Shown one piece after another: positions 1 to 3,760 of a DNA stretch of 7,357 bases. Position numbers and translations under genes: made by a program. Source of the DNA: Deltaproteobacteria bacterium (lineage in GTDB: Bacteria; Desulfobacterota; Desulfobacteria; C00003060; C00003106); contig JAFDAE010000116.1 in NCBI GenBank assembly GCA_019314005.1, positions 1 to 7,357 on the forward strand, read 5' to 3'. Every line of letters starts with the position of its first letter. The stretch's first letter is position 1. Below the pieces are notes generated by a model. The model searched no databases, was not told the origin of the DNA, and saw only the letters and a list, made by a program, of their open reading frames with translations.

Positions 1-1
1 C

Positions 2-457
2 AAAGTCACGTTAAATGACCTGTATAAAGAAGTACCAGGCGCAAAAGAGGTGGTCGAAGATTCTGTTGGTTATGCTGTCTTCAGTAATGTTGGTATCAAC
101 CTGCTGGCAATATCCACAGCAAATGGTAGCGGGGTCGCACGTGATAAGGGAACCGGCAAAGATACCTTCATGAAAATGTTCTCAGCCGGTGTCGGGATAG
201 GGCTGGGGGTAAAGGATTTCCGTGGTATCTTTGTGTTCTCGACGCAGGAAGCTTTAGATAATTTTATAAACAAAGGGTGGCAGGCTGGTGCGCAGGCAGA
301 TGCTGCTGCCGTGTCTGACGAAAAAGGTGATGCCCTGGCAGCAGCAATTGATGTGGGCCCGGGTATCAAGCTCTATCAATTAACTGAAACCGGGTTGGCG
401 CTGCAGGCTACCATTCAAGGAACTAAATATTGGAAAGACGATGATTTGAATGAGTAG
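2..457 (+). CDS. SYLF (YSC84-type) lipid-binding domain protein, C-terminal part, 5' end outside window
   Basis: The frame is open from base 2 and reads KVTLNDLYKEVPGAKE before the first possible internal GTG at 50, so the gene starts upstream of the window; the internal GTG is not the real start. The visible part carries the SYLF-family pattern: a 'YKEVPGAKE' stretch, then GYAVFSNVGINLL, a glycine-rich GVGIGLGVKDFRGIFVFST segment, a FINKGWQAGAQADAAA segment and the closing LALQATIQGTKYWKDDDLN. Proteins of this family bind phosphoinositides in eukaryotes (YSC84/SH3YL1); bacterial members are mostly exported or envelope-associated and their role is poorly known. Any signal peptide would lie outside the window. 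No partner gene follows directly; the next intact gene begins about 340 bases downstream. The family call is by pattern recognition and is fairly secure; the function in this organism is unknown. Confidence 0.85.
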   Translation, partial: KVTLNDLYKEVPGAKEVVEDSVGYAVFSNVGINLLAISTANGSGVARDKGTGKDTFMKMFSAGVGIGLGVKDFRGIFVFSTQEALDNFINKGWQAGAQADAAAVSDEKGDALAAAIDVGPGIKLYQLTETGLALQATIQGTKYWKDDDLNE

Positions 458-522
458 TACACGTATTACTTTGGCTGACGCGATGTGCTGAGTTCTTAAC
501 GCATTATATGTGTGCGATTTCA

Positions 523-531
523 AAGGAGGGG
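523..531 (+). promoter_or_regulatory. Strong Shine-Dalgarno before a 19-codon frame
   Basis: AAGGAGGGG lies seven bases before the GTG at 539. It is one of the best ribosome binding sites in the window, yet it now serves only a 19-codon frame, which argues that a longer gene once began here. Confidence 0.5.
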
Positions 532-538
532 CTTTCTC

Positions 539-625
539 GTGAAAACTAATTGTTGGGCCTGCGGGTCGGACCAAGTTAAGCCTTTGAGTTTATGGTAAAT
601 ATGCAGAAAATGTGCCTGGATTTAG
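539..625 (+). pseudogene. Remnant of a zinc-ribbon-starting gene (possibly a methyltransferase N-terminus)
   Basis: A GTG start with a strong Shine-Dalgarno begins the peptide MKTNCWACGSDQVKPLSLW, which stops at TAA 596-598. Reading on in the same frame gives ICRKCAWI and then a TAG at 623-625. The two CxxC pairs (residues 5 and 8, and the pair just after the first stop) are spaced like a two-knuckle zinc ribbon of the kind that opens some sugar or class I SAM-dependent methyltransferases and transposases. The likely reading is a gene truncated or decayed soon after its start, with everything downstream lost. Alternatives are a genuine micropeptide of 19 residues or a chance frame. Which full-length family it came from cannot be told from so little sequence. 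Confidence 0.4.
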
Positions 626-627
626 GT

Positions 628-667
628 CTTAGCGTCACTATTTTGGCCCCAAAAACGATGCGCTAAG
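628..667. repeat. Nested imperfect inverted repeat (CTTAGCG...CGCTAAG)
   Basis: CTTAGCG at 628-634 is the exact reverse complement of CGCTAAG at 661-667. Between them TTTTGG (641-646) and CCAAAA (649-654) form an inner complement, so the 40 bases could fold as one interrupted stem. No T-run follows on either strand, so it is not a standard terminator. It may be a recombination or mobile-element remnant. Confidence 0.4.
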
Positions 668-721
668 CTCTGAAAATGCCCACCTCTTATGGCTGCGTTA
701 GCATACAATACATAAATTATC

Positions 722-750
722 TTGATTTTTACCATTGAATATTGCATATT
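722..750 (+). promoter_or_regulatory. Candidate promoter of the first toxin-antitoxin pair
   Basis: TTGATT (722-727) and CATATT (745-750) are separated by 17 bases in an AT-rich stretch ahead of the antitoxin. A TATAAA at 761-766 is an alternative -10 element. The match is moderate and AT-rich DNA yields such pairs easily. Confidence 0.35.
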
Positions 751-753
751 AAA

Positions 754-771
754 AGCATCATATAAAATGCT
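754..771. promoter_or_regulatory. Palindrome AGCAT-N8-ATGCT, candidate antitoxin operator
   Basis: AGCAT (754-758) and ATGCT (767-771) are perfect inverted repeats around CATATAAA, 25 bases before the antitoxin start. Phd/YefM antitoxins are DNA-binding proteins that repress their own operons at short palindromes, so this is the natural candidate for self-regulation. Position and symmetry are seen; binding is inferred. Confidence 0.4.
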
Positions 772-796
772 GATAAAATATTTATGAGGTGATAAA

Positions 797-1081
797 ATGA
801 CATTCAGTATAACTGAGGATATTCGTTCAATTACAGATTTAAAGAGAAATACCAACTCAATCCTTGAACAAATTCATAAAACCAAGCGTCCAGTTGTTCT
901 TACAGTGAATGGTAAAGCCGAAGCTGTGCTTTTATCCGCAAAGGAATATGAAAAGATTGCAAATGCATTTAATTTGCTTAAGCTTCTTGTCCCAGCGGAG
1001 GAAGACATAAGTAACAACCGCTATAAAGAAGCGAGAGCTTTCTTCAGGGAATTTAAACGTGACAAAAAAATATCAGGTTAA
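797..1081 (+). CDS. Phd/YefM family antitoxin
   Basis: A 94-residue protein of the Phd/YefM antitoxin family, which neutralises a partner toxin by direct binding and represses its own operon. The N-terminal part (residues 1-52) has the family pattern: ITDLKRNTNSILEQI helix, then RPVVLTVNGKAEAVLLSAKEYE at 31-52. The C-terminal, charged part (about 60-94) would be the toxin-wrapping segment. The ATG at 797 has GAGGTGA (786-792) ahead of it. The toxin gene overlaps the last 23 bases, which is usual for translationally coupled toxin-antitoxin pairs. The protein is unlike the second antitoxin in this window (2648-2890), so the two modules are independent and not a duplication. Base composition is clearly more AT-rich than the helicase and prfC genes downstream. 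Confidence 0.9.
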   Translation: MTFSITEDIRSITDLKRNTNSILEQIHKTKRPVVLTVNGKAEAVLLSAKEYEKIANAFNLLKLLVPAEEDISNNRYKEARAFFREFKRDKKISG

Positions 1082-1358
1082 TATATCTCAGCAAGCACAA
1101 AATGATTTAGAACACATTTTTTATTATATTGCAGATGACAGCATCAAGAACGCTACAAATTTTATTCTTCAATTGGAGAAAAAAGTTTATTCACTTGAAA
1201 TTTTTCCTGATCGTCACCCGTTAATACCTGAGAATGAATTCTTTGGCACAGACTACCGACATCTAATTTACAAAAAATATCGGATCATTTACCGCATTGT
1301 AAAAAAATCAGTTTTTATTTTGAGAATATTTCATGGCGCAAAGCTCCTAAATTTATAA
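1059..1358 (+). CDS. RelE/ParE family toxin
   Basis: A 99-residue toxin of the RelE/ParE superfamily. The pattern is typical: an N-terminal helix pair (SQQAQNDLEHIFYYIADDS, 10-28; ATNFILQLEKKVYSLEIFP, 32-50), then strands with YRHLIYKKYRIIYRI (66-80) and the closing VFILRIFHGAKLL (85-97). The FHGAK ending and RIIYRI core are more like ParE (gyrase-poisoning) than RelE (ribosome-dependent mRNA cleavage), but subfamily assignment from sequence alone is uncertain. The start is the GTG at 1059, with AGGGA at 1046-1050 inside the antitoxin gene; the 23-base overlap suggests coupled translation. The gene looks intact and of normal length. An exact inverted copy of a motif found before the module (ATGCTAAC, 1369-1376) follows the stop by ten bases. 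Confidence 0.9.
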   Translation: MTKKYQVNISQQAQNDLEHIFYYIADDSIKNATNFILQLEKKVYSLEIFPDRHPLIPENEFFGTDYRHLIYKKYRIIYRIVKKSVFILRIFHGAKLLNL

Positions 1359-1368
1359 ATGAAATTAG

Positions 1369-1409
1369 ATGCTAACTAGGCACTTCAGCTGACTAAGGGT
1401 CCTTGACCC
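1369..1409. other. Partial attC-like sequence after the first toxin gene
   Basis: ATGCTAAC (1369-1376) is the reverse complement of GTTAGCAT at 697-704, so the toxin-antitoxin pair is bracketed as an integron cassette would be by its inverse core site. The following bases to about 1394 align with the sequence after the lipoprotein stop (about 3652-3672): CTAACTAGGCACTTCAGCTG against CTACCAGGCACTCCACCGG. A GGGTC-CTT-GACCC hairpin follows at 1397-1409. The matching 3' half of an attC stem and a GTTRRRY core are not seen, so this would be a damaged site at best. Confidence 0.3.
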
Positions 1410-1434
1410 CAATCGCTTAGACCCCAATCGCTTA
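1405..1434. repeat. Perfect tandem duplication of 15 bases
   Basis: GACCCCAATCGCTTA occurs twice head to tail (1405-1419 and 1420-1434), right before the Shine-Dalgarno of the acyltransferase. The first copy begins with the 3' arm of a small GGGTC/GACCC hairpin. It looks like a recent replication slippage or recombination product. Confidence 0.9.
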
Positions 1435-1440
1435 TACAAC

Positions 1441-1447
1441 AAGGAGG
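1441..1447 (+). promoter_or_regulatory. Shine-Dalgarno fixing the TTG start of the acyltransferase
   Basis: AAGGAGG stands five bases before TTG 1453-1455. It supports the TTG as initiator; no ATG occurs at the expected N-terminus of the protein. Confidence 0.8.
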
Positions 1448-1452
1448 CATTT

Positions 1453-2547
1453 TTGAACCGTATTCAAAGTGTCGATATTTTTAGGTTGCTTGGGATTGTT
1501 GCGGTTATTGCAATCCATACATCTCCATTTATGCTAGATTCCCCAAGTGAAAATGAACTGTATAAATATCTTAGTGTAATAATTAACCAATTAGCTAGGT
1601 TCGCTGTGCCCTTTTTCTTTGTTATTTCTGGTTATTTCTGGGGTGCGAAGGTTAGAAATGGAAGTTCCCCGATCTCGTCTGCCCTAAAGATGTCGAGCAG
1701 GATACTTGTCCTGTTCTTGGCTTGGTGCATTGTCTATCTGATACCTTATAATTCTGTATTCACAGCATTCTATGATCATGGGGTACTAGGCCCGATCAAG
1801 GTGGTTTATTGGAATATCAGTGAGTTAATTCAACACCCGCTTACTTTGATTATGCAGGGTACAAAAGTTCATTTGTGGTTTTTAATTGGGCTAATATTTT
1901 CCATTGGTATAAGTGCTATTTTTATACATAAACAATGGATAAAAAGTCTCATTTTTTTATCATTACTCCTCTATGTAATAGGGGTTCTTGCAAAAGCATA
2001 TACAAATACCCCGATAGGTATAACCATCGAATTTAATACTCGCAACGGTCCATTTTTTGGTACTTTGTTTTTTGTGTCCGGTTATCTCATGTCAGGATTT
2101 ACAGCAAATGCCAAATGGTTAAATTATGGTATTTTAGTATTTCTTTTGGGTTGTATAGCTCACTTTTCAGAAATTTATGTTCTTTGGAGTATGTACGGCA
2201 CTTCCCCAAAGCAGGATTTTGTTTTAGGTACTTATTTTATGGGGGTGGGTGTGGCAATGGCATCGTTGTCAAATCATCCAGCTTTGCAAAATAAAATGCT
2301 AAGCAAAATAGGTCAAATGACGCTGGGAATATATGCTGTTCATTTTATCTATGTTGATCTTTTTAGAGGAATTGATGAAAATATTTATTCACCGTTCTGG
2401 GAAATGAGCTATGTAATGTTAGTGCTAGTGCTTTCGGTGCTGTCTTCAATATTACTTTCTAAGAATAAAATCACGAGGAAACTTGTCGTAGTAGAATCGG
2501 GTAGCCGGGGGTTTTTCTCCCCCGGCAGCCTGCCAAGGATGGCGTGA
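1453..2547 (+). CDS. Acyltransferase-3 family membrane protein with an unusual C-terminal tail
   Basis: A 364-residue multi-pass inner membrane protein of the acyltransferase-3 family, whose members transfer acetyl or other acyl groups to sugars of lipopolysaccharide, capsule or other envelope glycans. The N-terminus has the family signature: RIQSVDIFRLLGIVAVIAIH, with Asp8, Arg11 and His22 of the R/D...H motif, followed by FAVPFFFVISGYFWG (about 50-64), LWFLIGLIFSIGI and many further hydrophobic spans up to about residue 336. The substrate cannot be deduced. TTG is the start, set by a strong Shine-Dalgarno. The tail from residue 350 (GSRGFFSPGSLPRMA) does not look like the family: it is encoded by a GC-rich hairpin in otherwise AT-rich DNA, so the original 3' end was probably replaced by inserted sequence. 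The gene sits alone between two toxin-antitoxin pairs and no other envelope-sugar gene is nearby. Confidence 0.85.
   Translation: MNRIQSVDIFRLLGIVAVIAIHTSPFMLDSPSENELYKYLSVIINQLARFAVPFFFVISGYFWGAKVRNGSSPISSALKMSSRILVLFLAWCIVYLIPYNSVFTAFYDHGVLGPIKVVYWNISELIQHPLTLIMQGTKVHLWFLIGLIFSIGISAIFIHKQWIKSLIFLSLLLYVIGVLAKAYTNTPIGITIEFNTRNGPFFGTLFFVSGYLMSGFTANAKWLNYGILVFLLGCIAHFSEIYVLWSMYGTSPKQDFVLGTYFMGVGVAMASLSNHPALQNKMLSKIGQMTLGIYAVHFIYVDLFRGIDENIYSPFWEMSYVMLVLVLSVLSSILLSKNKITRKLVVVESGSRGFFSPGSLPRMA
2500..2530. repeat. Strong GC-rich hairpin at the end of the acyltransferase gene
   Basis: GCCGGGGG (2504-2511) pairs with CCCCCGGC (2519-2526) around a TTTTTCT loop, and the stem can extend to GGT/GCC (2500-2502 with 2528-2530) past an A-A mismatch. 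The T-run lies in the loop, not after the stem, so as an intrinsic terminator it is atypical. It lies within the reading frame (residues about 351-358) and may be part of an inserted structured element continuing to about 2571. Confidence 0.75.
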
Positions 2548-2571
2548 GCCGGTCTTGAATTTCTGCCATCC
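2537..2571. repeat. 7-base inverted repeat GGATGGC / GCCATCC
   Basis: GGATGGC (2537-2543) and GCCATCC (2565-2571) are perfect complements around 21 bases; an alternative small hairpin GCCA-AGGA-TGGC overlaps the left arm. Together with the hairpin just upstream this makes a compact structured stretch of about 70 bases that includes the acyltransferase stop. Confidence 0.6.
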
Positions 2572-2580
2572 AAATAGTAC

Positions 2581-2609
2581 TTGACAAAGCGTACGCAATG
2601 TCGTACGTA
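2581..2609 (+). promoter_or_regulatory. Candidate promoter of the second toxin-antitoxin pair
   Basis: A perfect -35 box TTGACA (2581-2586) precedes a region with GTACG repeated at 2591 and 2603. The hexamer at the standard 17-base distance is TACGTA (2604-2609), a poor -10; TATATG at 2608-2613 is better but too far. The gene that follows begins at 2648. The perfect -35 and position make a promoter likely, with the -10 uncertain. Confidence 0.5.
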
Positions 2610-2620
2610 TATGACATATA
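2608..2620. promoter_or_regulatory. Palindrome TATATG-A-CATATA, candidate antitoxin operator
   Basis: A perfect 6+1+6 palindrome sits over the presumed transcription start of the second toxin-antitoxin operon. YefM-type antitoxins repress their own promoters by binding palindromes there. The palindrome differs from the one before the first module, which fits two separately regulated systems. Confidence 0.4.
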
Positions 2621-2647
2621 TAAATTCTTAAGAGTTAGGGGGCAATT

Positions 2648-2890
2648 ATGCCAACTTTGACAGCAACTGAAGCAAGATCAAAGCTTTATCGACTTATTGA
2701 TGAAACAGCATCTTCCCACGAGCCAATTGTTATAACGAGCAAGCGTGGCAGGGCTGTACTTATTTCGGAGGACGATTGGCTATCCATACAGGAAACTCTC
2801 TATCTACTGAATATTCCTGGAATGCGCAAAACGATTCGTAAAGGTTTCGCCACACCAATTGACGAGTGTAAAGAGGATATTGACTGGTGA
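2648..2890 (+). CDS. YefM-type antitoxin of the Phd/YefM family
   Basis: An 80-residue antitoxin. The N-terminal fold is recognisable in TATEARSKLYRLIDETASSHEPIVITSKRGRAVLISEDDW (5-44), and the C-terminal half reads IQETLYLLNIPGMRKTIRKGFATPIDECKEDIDW, the conserved toxin-binding tail of YefM proteins that pair with YoeB/Txe toxins. It should neutralise the toxin encoded immediately downstream and repress the operon with it. ATG 2648 is preceded by AGGGGG (2636-2641). The stop TGA overlaps the toxin GTG by four bases (GTGA), a classic coupled arrangement. It appears intact and of normal length. Confidence 0.92.
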   Translation: MPTLTATEARSKLYRLIDETASSHEPIVITSKRGRAVLISEDDWLSIQETLYLLNIPGMRKTIRKGFATPIDECKEDIDW

Positions 2891-3156
2891 GTTGGCGAGT
2901 GGTTTTTACAAAGCAGGCTCAAAAAGACGCTAAGAAATTATCTTCTGCTGGTTTGCGGCCGAAGGCTGAACAATTGCTGGATATCCTGCGTGAAGATCCT
3001 TATCATACTCCTCCACCTTTTGAAAAGCTATTAGGCGATTTGTCTGGGGCCTATTCCCGCCGGATAAACATACAGCACCGATTGGTTTATCAAGTTTTTG
3101 ATGATAAAAAAGTAGTTAAGGTAATTCGATTGTGGACAAGTGACTTTAATCGTTAG
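2887..3156 (+). CDS. Txe/YoeB family toxin with an altered C-terminus
   Basis: An 89-residue toxin of the Txe/YoeB family, ribosome-dependent mRNA endonucleases. The core is well preserved: W3, FTKQAQKDAKKL (7-18), PPPFEKLLGDLSGAYSRRINIQHRLVYQV (42-70). Glu46 and Arg65 align with the catalytic Glu46 and Arg65 of E. coli YoeB. The ending differs from the family: members normally close with an Arg followed shortly by His-Tyr (RYHY in E. coli, R-x-W-T-H-Y in many others), whereas this one reads RLWTSDFNR, so the catalytic His-Tyr pair is missing. The toxin may be weakened or inactive, or the 3' end may have been replaced. The GTG start overlaps the antitoxin stop. The stop codon lies in CGTTAGAAA, and the lipoprotein follows after six bases. 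Confidence 0.9.
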   Translation: MSWRVVFTKQAQKDAKKLSSAGLRPKAEQLLDILREDPYHTPPPFEKLLGDLSGAYSRRINIQHRLVYQVFDDKKVVKVIRLWTSDFNR

Positions 3157-3162
3157 AAATTT

Positions 3163-3645
3163 ATGAAAATGATGATGAAAAGATATTTGATTTTTTTAGC
3201 TCTTATGCTCTGGACTTTTATTTATATTTCGGGATGCGCTTTGTTTTACCCACCAAAAGGTGATAGATACTACTTCCCTGAACTATATCGCGGCTGGGTA
3301 TGCGTACATTATAATATTGAAGGCGCCCCTCAGCTTCCCATTGAAGATGGTTATCTCGTACATAAAATACCAGAAAATGGTCTATTAGTTACATCCTCTG
3401 CGCCACGACTGGCTGAACCTCAACGTAGTGAGGACTATTACTACAGTAATAAAGGCGTTCGAAAAGCAAAAGAGCTACAGCATGGCGGCGGGTACACAAA
3501 ACAACAAAAAGTAGGATTAAAAGAAGAAATTAAGCTCTATTTTTGGATAAGTTGTTGCGGGCATGTTAAATCTGATTATGATAACTATATAAAAAATCAT
3601 ACAGATATAGACTCAGACCCTAAATGTGGGAGATGGAATCAATAG
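3163..3645 (+). CDS. Small lipoprotein, possibly DUF6843-like
   Basis: A 160-residue protein with a clear type II signal peptide: charged start MKMMMKR, hydrophobic core YLIFLALMLWTFIYI, and lipobox ISGC with Cys25 as the lipidation site. The mature part would be about 136 residues anchored in the envelope. It includes RGWVCVHYNIEGAPQLPIEDGYLVHKIPENGLLVTSS, a pattern I associate with small hypothetical lipoproteins annotated as DUF6843; that family name is a recollection and should be treated as tentative. Two adjacent Cys and a Lys-rich, Tyr-rich C-terminal half are visible. No catalytic motif is seen and no function can be given. Several ATG codons lie close together (3163, 3169, 3172, 3175) without a clear Shine-Dalgarno, so the exact start is uncertain by a few codons. 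It may be cotranscribed with the toxin gene six bases upstream. Confidence 0.75.
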   Translation: MKMMMKRYLIFLALMLWTFIYISGCALFYPPKGDRYYFPELYRGWVCVHYNIEGAPQLPIEDGYLVHKIPENGLLVTSSAPRLAEPQRSEDYYYSNKGVRKAKELQHGGGYTKQQKVGLKEEIKLYFWISCCGHVKSDYDNYIKNHTDIDSDPKCGRWNQ

Positions 3646-3706
3646 AAATTTCTACCAGGCACTCCACCGGACGGTTAACGCCGCCGCTGAGTTTGGCGTC
3701 GGAATC
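3646..3706. other. attC-like imperfect palindrome after the lipoprotein gene
   Basis: Directly after the stop, bases 3661-3674 pair with 3681-3692: ACTC with GAGT, A with T, and two CGG triplets with CCG triplets. Two unpaired bases (C3665, A3671) bulge from the left arm, a C-C mismatch remains, and TTAACG is the loop. One-sided bulges in an imperfect stem at a gene's 3' end are how integron attC sites look, and the right arm ends TTTGGCGTC, close to the TTTGGCGTTAG ending of many chromosomal attC sites. The outer cores are degenerate: CTACC instead of CTAAC on the left and no GTTRRRY on the right. It is not followed by a T-run, so it is a poor terminator. Confidence 0.4.
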
Positions 3707-3760
3707 TAAGACTTGCTTTCGACGAATACCTTTGCTAATACATTAACAAGAAAGAGGAAT

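Larger units (their letters stand above)
458..796. other. Intergenic region without an intact gene
   Basis: This stretch of about 340 bases lies between the SYLF gene and the first antitoxin. It holds a short zinc-ribbon-like reading frame with a strong ribosome binding site (539-598), a nested inverted repeat (628-667), an 8-base motif GTTAGCAT at 697-704 that is repeated in inverted form after the following toxin gene, and the promoter and operator candidates of the toxin-antitoxin pair (722-771). No full-length coding region is seen on either strand. Confidence 0.7.

Noticed and set aside
622..855. Minus-strand frame of 77 codons across the promoter region of the first toxin-antitoxin pair.
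   Set aside because: It overlaps the antitoxin start, the inverted repeat and the promoter, shows low-complexity AT-driven composition and no recognisable motif.
3152..3656. GTTAGAAATT (3152) and AATTTCTACC (3647) as inverted cassette boundaries of the lipoprotein gene.
   Set aside because: The left copy lies in the stop codon of the toxin with no attC-like stem before it, one base differs in the right copy, and AAATTT is self-complementary, so the match is weak evidence. It is not counted as a boundary.
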